Shown: positions 21,994 to 30,964 of the stretch, piece by piece | Position numbering within the stretch: position 1 is the stretch's first letter | Layout: each line of letters opens with the position of its first letter | From: Paraphaeosphaeria minitans | Taxonomy: Eukaryota; Ascomycota; Dothideomycetes; Pleosporales; Didymosphaeriaceae | DNA length: 64,000 nt | NCBI GenBank assembly: GCA_015832175.1 | Contig: WJXW01000015.1 | Coordinates: 1,178,001 to 1,242,000, forward strand | Reading direction: 5' to 3' | Made by a program: the position numbers and the translations under genes | The notes under the pieces: model-generated | Seen by the model: the letters and a program-made list of their open reading frames with translations, nothing else | Told to the model about the DNA's origin: nothing | Database searches by the model: none

Positions 21994-22200
21994 CTTAAGA
22001 TCCGAAGTGCAGACCACTTGGACCACGTGCGGCGCAGTCACGGGTCACGTGACCTAACCTATCTGCAGCGGCGGATCAAGCTTAATCCGTCTGGGTTGGG
22101 TTTAGCGTTTTCCCGCTTCGGCTTAACACCACCAGCATAATCCGTCGTCGCGACCAGCTTGATCCGTCGCCCCTCTAACGTAGGAACCCGAGCACCTATG
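21994..22200 (+). repeat. Possible truncated LTR of the same Gypsy family
   Basis: CTTAAGATCCGAAG resembles the start of the type A LTRs, GGTCACGTGACC follows, and a GTAGGAACCCGAG near 22,184 resembles the R region's TATAGGAACGCGAG. The middle has repeated AATCCGTC/GATCCGTC. No U5 follows. This may be a further U3 type, cut off in R. Confidence 0.35.
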
Positions 22201-22821
22201 CACATGAAAAGTACACCATTTTAAAGCCCTAATTTAGCTCTATCTAATATTGAAAACATTATTACAATACCTTAAAAACTTATTAGGCTAGATTCCCGCG
22301 GAGTTAGTACTCTAACCCTAGGGCTATACTTGCCTTCTACCTTAATAACTTTCGCAATTGCCGACCTATATTTATAAAATCTTAAGTATGTTTAATAGTG
22401 AATGCGCTCTATCCCGCTATGAAGTTTTTATATTAATATCTTATTTATTACTTAACATATTGTACGTTATTTCTTTAGTTTTCCTAATTTCCCCCACATT
22501 GCCCTTTCTAGCCTAGTGACGAAAATAATGAGTTTTTACACTCGAATAACGTTTTATACTATACATAAAACATTATATAGAATTTTCCTGGCGTGCAGCC
22601 TAGAAATAAGCGAGATAATAACACTTTCTTTAAATATCTTAGTATTCCGAGTTAAAAAGCTAATTCTGTTAACTATACTTTAAAATAAGAACTTTTTTAT
22701 TATTATAGTATTATATATAGTTAGTACAGTTAAACTATAGCTTTATTCCATATATAAAAGTCTTAATAAAGGTTTAATTTTAGTTAATATAGGATTTTAA
22801 TTAGATTATTTCTTAATTAAC
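22201..22821. other. AT-rich, RIP-like block
   Basis: Strongly AT-rich and stop-dense in all frames, with TpA abundance as expected from repeat-induced C-to-T mutation. No gene or identifiable element remains. Confidence 0.6.
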
Positions 22822-23263
22822 TGTTAGGATCTAAAATTCACATAATGGTGAGAAGCCGGTTTTGTACCTAGTGGGCGCGTAGCAGGATCGAGCGGGGATT
22901 CGATGCCAGCTACGCCTCGAACAAAGGAGTCACGTGACTGCTCTCTACAGAGCGCTTAATTGCTCTATACAGAGCATAACACATGTAACCGCTCTCCACA
23001 GAGCGCTCTCTACAGAGCGCTCTCCACAGAGCGCTCCCCACAGAGCGGCCTTTACTTAGTATATAGGAACGCGAGGATGGGCTCTCCATACTTAAGTTTA
23101 ATCTATTTATTAATCTATTGTTTAAATTCTAGCAGACTAAATTATTAACTCGTTACACTTTATAAGATACTATTATATTAATAAGACCTTCCACCTTCGT
23201 AAGTACTCCTACCCGAGAACTAACCTTAACCCTTTAGGACTAGCTACCCTCTTAGATTTAACA
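22822..23263 (+). repeat. Solo LTR of the Gypsy family, U3 type C, with target duplication
   Basis: 442 bp, TGTTAGGATCT... to ...TTTAACA, flanked by a perfect 5-bp duplication ttaac (22817-22821 and 23264-23268), so this is a true insertion reduced to one LTR. The U3 has GTCACGTGAC and then an array of about six GCTCTNNACAGAGC inverted motifs. R-U5 matches the family but is enriched in T and A, as if lightly RIP-mutated. Confidence 0.92.
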
Positions 23264-23604
23264 TTAACGTTATTTCCTGCCCTATCTAGCGTTAAGAGTT
23301 TAACGATACTATAGTAAATTATAAATAATATGTCTACTAGTTATAAGTAATAATAAAACGTTAATTTAAATAATAGTAGTATTATAGTATAATAATTGGC
23401 CAGTAATAGGAACTTAGAGAAAGTATAAACCTAATAGCCTATTACGTAAGAGTCCTGCAAAAAGGAAGAGAACTACTATAAGAGTTCTATATAAAGGAAG
23501 ATAGTAACCACGATAGACAATTAGAGAAAAGGTTTTGTATAATAGGTTTTTAGATAGGATATCTTAGCTTAATCCTTTATATTCCTTACTCGAAGCACTA
23601 CACT
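23264..23604. other. AT-rich, RIP-like block
   Basis: No coding potential. It is the sequence into which Copia-1 inserted, leaving the acact target duplication. Confidence 0.55.
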
Positions 23605-23812
23605 TGTCAGATAGAACGAGGGCGTTGAGGTCGGATCTGCACAATCGAGCAGGGACCACCACACTTGTCGCACTAGCCCAGGGGTCAAACCAACCAAACA
23701 GAGATGAGAGAAAAAAAAAAAATACAAAGAACATAGCATTCCATCAATTAAAATCAACACACAACCATTATCGATCATCATACCGTATCGCATACGAGCA
23801 TTTTATCTGACA
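23605..23812 (+). repeat. Copia-1 5' LTR
   Basis: TGTCAGATAG... to ...TTATCTGACA. The ends are TG..CA inside a short inverted TGTCAGATA/TATCTGACA. An internal A12 run is the only obvious difference from the 3' LTR. Confidence 0.96.
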
Positions 23813-23825
23813 ATTAAGAGTCTCA
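23813..23825 (+). promoter_or_regulatory. Copia-1 primer binding site, half-tRNA-Lys type
   Basis: ATTAAGAGTCTCA directly abuts the LTR and is identical to the site in Copia-2 although their LTRs differ. It is complementary to TGAGACTCTTAAT, the anticodon-stem/loop segment (about nt 27-39) of eukaryotic tRNA-Lys(CUU). There is no TGG as in 3'-end priming. Confidence 0.75.
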
Positions 23826-23844
23826 CTACCTCAACCGATACGAC

Positions 23845-25056
23845 ATGGCGCAGCAACCTTACCGCGATCCGACAGTAACGCTGAGAGATCATACGGACTA
23901 CACAGGATGGATAACGCAACTGCAAGCTAGATGCGTCGTTCACAACATCTGGGACAAAGTAAATCCAACGGCAACTAACCCGCTAATAACAAAACCGGTA
24001 GCTATTAGAGCCCCGGTAATTGCTAGATACGCACCAGCCGCGAACGTCGAAATCCCAATGAGACCGACCGAACTGTCGACAGCAGGACAAAAGGCATTCA
24101 AGGAAGACCTTGAATACTACAAGATCCTTGTTGAACAATACAAGAACGACAGGCACGAGTTCGAGAAGGAACAAGCAAGCCTCCAACACATCGTGGCTTT
24201 TATCCAGTCGACCGTATCGCCACACCTATTGCGCACGTGCTGCCTTCCTGAGAAGTCACTCCGCCAATGGATTGCCGACCTGAAGTTAACGGTTGGAGTC
24301 GACGAACAAATCGAACAAGAACGAGCCCGCGATCGATACCTCGCCTCACTCAGACCGATGAGAAGCGCGTCGCAATGGGACACATGGCTAGCTGAGTATG
24401 ACCAAGCAGCCACTGAGGCGGAGACATATCGAGTCGCCGAACTATCACAATTGAACGTGATTACAAAAGACTTCCTGGCAGCCGTAAACAAAGTTGCTCC
24501 CATATGGTCTACAAACTTTCAAGACAATGGTCGATTTGCAGCTGGCATGAGCCGGAAGGAGATGATGAAACGCTTCCGAGAGCACATGATGACATTTTAT
24601 CCCCTTAGATCAGGGAAACACAAAGCAGCCTTTGTGTCTGATAATGCACCATATCTCGCTGAAGGTGGTGCAACCACCCAGAGCAATGACAGGGACGCCT
24701 CTCATGCTGAAAGCGCGCCATCCAACCGAAACCGGGGCAGACCCCGTAACCAACGTACAGCCGGCAAGAAAGATGCCAGGCTTAAGCGGCCTTCAGATCA
24801 AGAGCCAGCTACGACAGGGGGAGCAAAGTGCCCTGCCTGTGGACAACGCCACAGCATTAGGGACTGCTACTATGTCAACCCAGACAAAGCTCCCGAATGG
24901 TGGAAACCAAATGAGACGATAAGCGAGCTCATTGACTTCAAGCGTAAGAACGACGCAACATTCCAAGGGCTAATTCGCGGACAAAGCAGGACCCGATCAC
25001 GAACGCCGATTCTCAAACAGTCACATACTCCAACACCTGAGATCCCTGACGAGTGA
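23845..25056 (+). CDS. Copia-1 Gag
   Basis: 403 residues from the ATG at 23845. The product is the capsid-type protein of the retrotransposon particle, acting in the cytoplasm to package element RNA. The N-terminal part (YTGWITQLQARCVVHNIWDK) is typical of copia Gag (UBN2/DUF4219-like), followed by helical segments. A zinc knuckle variant CPACGQRHSIRDC (CX2CX3HX4C) is near residue 332, with basic residues around it. The frame ends at TGA (25054-25056) in the context UGA CUA G, and pol continues in the same frame. Confidence 0.93.
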   Translation: MAQQPYRDPTVTLRDHTDYTGWITQLQARCVVHNIWDKVNPTATNPLITKPVAIRAPVIARYAPAANVEIPMRPTELSTAGQKAFKEDLEYYKILVEQYKNDRHEFEKEQASLQHIVAFIQSTVSPHLLRTCCLPEKSLRQWIADLKLTVGVDEQIEQERARDRYLASLRPMRSASQWDTWLAEYDQAATEAETYRVAELSQLNVITKDFLAAVNKVAPIWSTNFQDNGRFAAGMSRKEMMKRFREHMMTFYPLRSGKHKAAFVSDNAPYLAEGGATTQSNDRDASHAESAPSNRNRGRPRNQRTAGKKDARLKRPSDQEPATTGGAKCPACGQRHSIRDCYYVNPDKAPEWWKPNETISELIDFKRKNDATFQGLIRGQSRTRSRTPILKQSHTPTPEIPDE

Positions 25057-25062
25057 CTAGAG
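25054..25062 (+). promoter_or_regulatory. Copia-1 gag-pol UGA readthrough site
   Basis: TGA CTA GAG separates gag from pol in one frame. UGA CUA is the best-known leaky stop context in viral and cellular genes. The codons just after the stop encode L-E-G-R-R-I-S, matching L-G-G-R-E-I-A after the equivalent stop in Copia-2. No ATG precedes the protease in this element. Confidence 0.75.
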
Positions 25063-28000
25063 GGACGGAGAATATCAAAAGTCAACGCCGCGTTCACATC
25101 GGCGTCTGTCAGGACAGAAATCGACGACTACCCATTGAAGTGGTCGTTCATCCTTGACTCAGGATCAACCTGCCACATTACGAACAACCCCGACCGCATC
25201 TACAACTTCCGTCCTCCTATGCCCGGAGACTACATATGGGCTGGGAATACGAAGATATGGATAAAAGGATACGGCTCCATTGACCTGACCCTTAAGAATC
25301 AGTCTGGGATAACCAAACTAGTCCTGCACGACGTGGCTATCTGCCCTGACCTATTGTGCAATCTGGTCTCTTTTCGACTACTAAGGCAGAGAGGAATCTG
25401 GTGGGATACGCAGGTGGACCCAACTACTCTGAGAGGCCCAGACGACGCAATCATCGGGAATCTCACCGAGATCCACGGCCAGTGGGTACTCGAGTATGAA
25501 TCACTCTCGCATGCCTCACATCATGCACGCAAGATTACCTCGCGAACGAAAAGAGCACCACAGAAAGCTTCCGCCATGCTTTGGCACAAGAGACTAGGAC
25601 ACCCTGGACCAGCAGCAATCGAGCACCTGGTGCAGCAAGCTGAGGGGGTGCGCGTGAAAGGGATCACGACAGTTGAGTGTGACTCCTGTGGCAGAGCGAA
25701 ATCAAAACGACAAATCAGGCGCGCGCCACGGATTAACACCGAAGGACCTGGAGAAAGGCTAAGCATCGATTTCCATACATACGAAACACAGAGCGTCACC
25801 AAAGAAAAGAGCCAAATGTTGATTACCGACAAATTCTCAGGACTACAATGGGACTTTTACTTCACCGACAACAGAACGGCGAAATCGATCATCAGGATAC
25901 TTTCGACCTTCCTCCTATTCCTCAAGAACCACTACAACATAACCGTCAAGACTATCGAGGCAGACAATGAGATTGCCACAGTCAAACCAGAAGTAGAACG
26001 TTGGTTGGCGACCCAAGGAATCATCATCGAGCCTTCGGCCCCAGACACCCAAGCTCAGAACGGAGGTGCCGAACGCTCAGGGGGTGTGAATAAAGAGAAA
26101 TCGCGCGCAATGCGACTCGACGCCAACCTATCCTGGGAACTGTGGCCTGAAGTTACGAGGGCTGCAGTATACCTCTACAATCGAACACCGAATTACGCGA
26201 ACAACTGGAAGACGCCGTACGAGATATTCTTCACACGAGTCGCGTTCAGTAATGGGATCGTAACTTCACTACGGAAACCCAATCTCGCCCACCTGAAGGC
26301 GTACGGCTGCAAAGCCTTTGCGATGACAGACGACACTCACCGAGGCAAATCACGTTTGCAACGCCTCGATCCAAAAGCTTGGGTTGGTTATCTTGTTGGA
26401 TACCGATCCTCAAACATCTATCGCATTTGGATACCATCACTCGCCAAGGTGATAAGCACCCGAGACGTTGTCTTTGACGAGCAGTCTATATTCAATGGGA
26501 AGACTGAAGATCTAATGGACAACCTCATGCACAACACGCTGGAAGAAATAGCCACGCATGTGAGAACCATTGAACTACCAACTCCTACTCAGCAACCAGA
26601 GACGGAGTCCTTCCATGAGGATGATGCCGCTGCGGACTCATCAGACCATCAAGACGAAGTAGACCCACCAGGCTACTATCAAGGGAGAAAAATCAGGGAC
26701 AATTACCTAACTCCTCCATCTACACCGCCACCCGCAGCATTACTTGCTCGGTTAATGGCTGGAAACCAATCTGAAGTGACACAACATAGTTCATCTAAGA
26801 CTGTCCCCTGGGCAGCAGCTTTCATGGCGGGAACCCAAGCCGGTCACGTTGGGAACTACAGAGGGGATGTTGTAGACAAGGCGAAGATGATGAGATTGCT
26901 CGCCAAAGGCTTGAAGCCCCATCGAAGTCAACTCCCACCTCTGCCAACGTGCCGGACCAAGCTTGAGGACCACCCGATGGGTGAACTGTTCAGAGAAGCA
27001 GAACAGGCCCATCTTGCAAGCCATCAACAAATGAAATCATGGTCAGAGGTACCGATGAAGAAGATCAAACTGACAGGACAACAGATCCTTGACTGTATGT
27101 GGGTATACACCTACAAACTTGATAAGCACCATCGCTTGCTGAAGTGCAAGGCGCGATTAGTCGTCCGAGGCGACCAACAACGGAACATTACCTCGCAGGA
27201 CACTTACGCAGCCACACTCGCCAGCCGGTCATTCCGAATGCTGATGGCAATTGCAGCCCACCACGACTTGGAGCTCAAACAATACGACGTCACGAACGCC
27301 TTTGTCCATGCAACGATGGATCGAGAAGTATACATGAGAATGCCCCACGGCTATCGAAAACCTGGAACGATCCTCCAAGTCAACAAGGCTCTGTACGGTC
27401 TACGGATCTCACCCCTCCTTTGGCAGAAAGAATTCACTACAACACTCAAAGCTCTTGGCTTCCAGACTGTGCCTCACGAGCCATGCTGCCTTCTCAAAGA
27501 CGGAATCATCGTCTTCTTCTACGTAGACGATATCGTATTAGCTTATCACAAACAGAAAGAGCAAGAAGCCCAGCAAACAATCAAGCGTCTACAGGAGAAG
27601 TACACCTTTACTGGAGGAAACGACCTTCAGTGGTTCCTTGGCGTAGAGGTCATCAGGGACCGAAGTCACCGGAAGATCCAACTCTCTCAAGCCGCATACG
27701 TAGAGAAGATTAGCCGACTGGCTGATAGGAAAGACATCCGCCATGATACCCCCATGGCCGCTACCGAGTTAAAGCCTCGAACAGGCTTGGCAACACCCTC
27801 AGAAATCAACAAATACCAACGCAAAATCGGGTCACTTCTGTTCGCGGCAGTAACGACCCGACCGGACATCGCCTTTGCAACCTCAAGGCTGGCTCGGTTC
27901 CTGTCAAATCCGGGCTCCGCACATCACAATGCCGCCGATCGAGTACTATTATACTTGTCCAGCACCAGATGGAGAGCACTGCAGCTCGGAGGAGGCAACT

Positions 28001-28554
28001 GCCTTCAAGTAGCCAGCGATGCCTCATTTGCTGACAACACACTGGACAGAAAGAGCTCGCAAGGATACGCTATCAAGCTATTCGACGGACTCATTGCCTG
28101 GAGAGCAAACAAACAAGACACTGTCACAACTTCGACAACCGAAGCAGAGCTTCTCGCCCTATCACAGGTGGCCAAGGAAGCAATCTTCATATCACGACTA
28201 TTGGACGAACTGCGGATTGAACTACTCTCATCGTCAATTACCATCCAATGCGACAACAAGCAAACTATTCGACTGGTAACTGAGGAAATCTCCAAGCTCC
28301 AGACAAAACTACGACACGTCGACATTTACAATCACTGGCTCAGACAAGAAGTCTCTACTGGGAAGATCAAGGTGGAGTACGTGCACTCGGCAGATATGAT
28401 CGCCGATGGCTTCACCAAGGTCCTCCCAGTCAACAAGTGGGAAGGATTCCTAACTCAACTTGGGCTGGTAGAAGTAGAGAGACCTGACGCAACGAACGAA
28501 GCGCCTCTTGAGGAGATCCAGCAACAACTTGAAGACCTCACCCTCGCACAATGA
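25057..28554 (+). CDS. Copia-1 Pol (protease-integrase-RT-RNase H)
   Basis: Made, I infer, by readthrough of the gag UGA; about 1,165 residues. In order: an aspartic protease motif ILDSGST (about 25,150); integrase zinc finger from MLWHKRLGHPG to CDSCGRAKSK; integrase core with acidic residues near SIDFHTYE and IEADNE, then NGGAERSGG; reverse transcriptase with QYDVTNAFVHA and the catalytic YVDD at 27520-27531; RNase H with ASDASFADNTLDRKSSQGYA and TTSTTEAELLAL. The C terminus is acidic and Gln-rich. Length and motif order are normal for a complete copia Pol, and I see no internal stop or shift, so the element may be active. Confidence 0.95.
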   Translation, partial: LEGRRISKVNAAFTSASVRTEIDDYPLKWSFILDSGSTCHITNNPDRIYNFRPPMPGDYIWAGNTKIWIKGYGSIDLTLKNQSGITKLVLHDVAICPDLLCNLVSFRLLRQRGIWWDTQVDPTTLRGPDDAIIGNLTEIHGQWVLEYESLSHASHHARKITSRTKRAPQKASAMLWHKRLGHPGPAAIEHLVQQAEGVRVKGITTVECDSCGRAKSKRQIRRAPRINTEGPGERLSIDFHTYETQSVTKEKSQMLITDKFSGLQWDFYFTDNRTAKSIIRILSTFLLFLKNHYNITVKTIEADNEIATVKPEVERWLATQGIIIEPSAPDTQAQNGGAERSGGVNKEKSRAMRLDANLSWELWPEVTRAAVYLYNRTPNYANNWKTPYEIFFTRVAFSNGIVTSLRKPNLAHLKAYGCKAFAMTDDTHRGKSRLQRLDPKAWVGYLVGYRSSNIYRIWIPSLAKVISTRDVVFDEQSIFNGKTEDLMDNLMHNTLEEIATHVRTIELPTPTQQPETESFHEDDAAADSSDHQDEVDPPGYYQGRKIRDNYLTPPSTPPPAALLARLMAGNQSEVTQHSSSKTVPWAAAFMAGTQAGHVGNYRGDVVDKAKMMRLLAKGLKPHRSQLPPLPTCRTKLEDHPMGELFREAEQAHLASHQQMKSWSEVPMKKIKLTGQQILDCMWVYTYKLDKHHRLLKCKARLVVRGDQQRNITSQDTYAATLASRSFRMLMAIAAHHDLELKQYDVTNAFVHATMDREVYMRMPHGYRKPGTILQVNKALYGLRISPLLWQKEFTTTLKALGFQTVPHEPCCLLKDGIIVFFYVDDIVLAYHKQKEQEAQQTIKRLQEKYTFTGGNDLQWFLGVEVIRDRSHRKIQLSQAAYVEKISRLADRKDIRHDTPMAATELKPRTGLATPSEINKYQRKIGSLLFAAVTTRPDIAFATSRLARFLSNPGSAHHNAADRVLLYLSSTRWRALQLGGGNCLQVASDASFADNTLDRKSSQGYAIKLFDGLIAWRANKQDTVTTSTTEAELLALSQVAKEAIFISRLLDELRIELLSSSITIQCDNKQTIRLVTEEISKLQTKLRHVDIYNHWLRQEVSTGKIKVEYVHSADMIADGFTKVLPVNKWEGFLTQLGLVEVERPDATNEAPLEEIQQQLEDLTLAQ

Positions 28555-28587
28555 GGAACTACATTATTATCCAGCTTGCAAGGATTT

Positions 28588-28603
28588 CCAAGCTGAGGGG
28601 GTG
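28588..28603 (+). promoter_or_regulatory. Copia-1 polypurine tract
   Basis: CCAAGCTGAGGGGGTG ends immediately before the 3' LTR. The same sequence precedes the Copia-2 3' LTR. It is the expected primer for plus-strand DNA synthesis. Confidence 0.75.
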
Positions 28604-28810
28604 TGTCAGATAGAACGAGGGCGTTGAGGTCGGATCTGCACAATCGAGCAGGGACCACCACACTTGTCGCACTAGCCCAGGGGTCAAACCAACCAAACAG
28701 AGATGAGAGAAAAAAAAAAATACAAAGAACATAGCATTCCATCAATTAAAATCAACACACAACCATTATCGATCATCATACCGTATCGCATACGAGCATT
28801 TTATCTGACA
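28604..28810 (+). repeat. Copia-1 3' LTR
   Basis: 207 bp, same as the 5' LTR except one fewer A in the poly-A run. It is followed by the target duplication acact. Confidence 0.96.
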
Positions 28811-29272
28811 ACACTAACATAATAATTTTTAGTAAGGGACATAGGGCTGCTTTTAAAAGGATATAGGAAAGTAGAGTTAATAATATTTAGAGAACTAATA
28901 GAAACTATCTAGTAGACTTTAGAGTAGCTATTAGACAGCTAGGAACAAAGCGACACACTAATAGACTTTTAAATAGCTATTAGGTAAAAAGAAGTAATAG
29001 ACTAGAGGACCTTTTAGTAGCCACTAGACTGCTAGAAAGGGTAAATAATAGACTAATACACTTTTAAATAGCTATTAGGTAAACTAAGTAATAGACTAGA
29101 GGACCTTTAAGTGGCCACTAGACTTCTAGAAAGAGTGAATACGATAGACCCTTAATAATAATTAAGTTAGGAACAAAAGAGGAAACAAAGTATTAGTAGT
29201 GGGATTCTATTAAGCGAAATAATAATCTAGTTACCTAAAGCTGAATCGCGAAGAGGACACAAGAGAGAAAAG

Positions 29273-29359
<87 letters not shown>

Positions 29360-30459
29360 AAACTAATGATATTTAAACCTAAGAAGGTAGATAATATAGA
29401 TCTGTATAGGTTTCGCAATATCCTGGTAAACCTATCTACCCCTACTAAGAGTAGTGTAGGTTAGGTAAGCCAGGATATTAACGACTACCTTTTAGAAGAG
29501 CTAGATAAGAAGAGGCAGTTTAAGAATAGAGGAGTAGAAGGAGGGGTTTTCTTCTAAAAGAAGACTATAGCCTAGTTTACCCTAAGCCTAAGCGACAGTA
29601 ATGCGCCGAACTTTAGTAGTATTAATATTACTACTTTCCTAGAGGACTATAATTTTTAAGTAGAGGGAGTAGGGTAGAGCGAAGAGCTTAAGAAGTAAAA
29701 GCCACCCTACTTTTACTTAGGTACCTAGTAAAGGGATATTGTAAAGCTACTAATATATTAAAATACTATAATAAACTAGAAAGTCTTCTAGAAGGTGCTT
29801 TGTTCTAAATACTTATTAATAGATTTAGAATACTAAAAGTCTACTAGGGCCTACCTTAAAAGTTAGCTAAATAAAGTAAGCTAATAGCCTATCTTACTAA
29901 ATAATTAGTTCTTTGAGTTTAATAGCTATACCTAGGCTACCCTCGCCTAATTACAAATTGTGTAGCTAGAAGTAGGAATTCTTTTTTAGAGGCCTTAGCT
30001 AGGATAATAAGACTATAGTTATATATAGAATGCCAATAGAAAGTTACCTAAAAGGAAGGAATGTAAAAACCTATTAGGTATAGGAGATATACAACTTCCT
30101 TCGCTAGTGTAGAGACTAAGATAAAGTTATTAGGGCTATATAGTAAGAAGAAAGATAGGTTACTATAAACCTAGCTCACTCTAGAGCTGCTTTACTAGTA
30201 ATCCCTTTTATTCTGCTACCCTAAAAGTTCTTTAAAGCACTAAAGGAAACAAAAACAGTAGGAAATAAAAGATAAGAGGAAGAAATAAATGCCTAGGTTT
30301 TAGAGGTTATTATAAAAATGAGGGGGGGGGGGTTACCCTTACTATAGAAGAGTATAAGTAGTAGAAGGCTTCTATACCTATAACTACTAGCCTTATTCTT
30401 AGTAAGCTAGCTAATAACTAATACGTATTTAATAAACTTATAGGGCTAACCCTTTATAT
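28811..30459. other. AT-rich, RIP-like relic of an older element
   Basis: Stop-dense in all frames and rich in TpA. Broken stretches between about 29,370 and 30,400 look like a mutated retroelement protein gene, but too decayed to classify. It is the left part of the host sequence of the gag-only element (target duplication tatat). A G run lies near 30,323. Confidence 0.55.
29273..29362. repeat. (GAAA)n microsatellite, about 22 units
   Basis: An uninterrupted tetranucleotide run of roughly 90 bp within the AT-rich relic. It is expected to be length-variable. Confidence 0.95.
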
Positions 30460-30772
30460 TGTTGGTTTGGCTCAATCTGCAATCAAGCATTTGAGGGTTG
30501 ATAGTATACTATCGTGCAAAGGGTGAGAAGTAGGTTCAATTGATTACGTCTTTGTCTATCGTACAAAGGGGCACTGAGGGCTTTATGAAGTCTCTGCCTC
30601 TTAGCGCTGACCTAAGCAGGGGGTCCTTGTGCAGGTCCTCATAGGTAGGCAAGGCCTTATGAAGTCTCTGCCTCTTAGCGCTGACCTAAGTAGTGGGTCC
30701 TTGTGCGGGTCCCTATAGGTAGGCAGGCCCCTATTTCACTCAGTGCTATTTGTACGATAAACTGTACGGACA
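30460..30772 (-). repeat. LTR of the gag-only element (3' LTR by gag orientation)
   Basis: 313 bp bounded by TGTTGGTTTGG and GTACGGACA on the plus strand. It contains two tandem ~80-bp units and one-off versions of the element's palindrome (TCGTGCAA, TCGTACAA). Confidence 0.93.
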
Positions 30773-30964
30773 CTGGCAACTTTTCTTTTGTGCGATGGCT
30801 CATGTCCATCGTACGCTTTCCCTTTCCTATCCTTCTCCATCTATACAGTTAGCCTTCCCCCATCAGAACAGGTTGTGAGGTAGGTGCAGTGTCGCTGTGC
30901 GGTAGAGGTCCTGTTTGCACCTGCTCTTGTGCAAACAGGTAGTGACAGCTAACCTGCTCAGTTC

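Larger units (their letters stand above)
23605..28810 (+). mobile_element. Copia-1, complete Ty1/copia LTR retrotransposon
   Basis: The element has LTRs of 208 and 207 bp that differ visibly only in poly-A length, a perfect 5-bp target duplication (acact at 23600-23604 and 28811-28815), a tRNA-type primer site, a polypurine tract and intact gag and pol. The order protease-integrase-reverse transcriptase-RNase H defines it as Ty1/copia. Near-identical LTRs point to very recent insertion, and it shows no RIP-like decay although it sits in decayed DNA. Confidence 0.97.
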
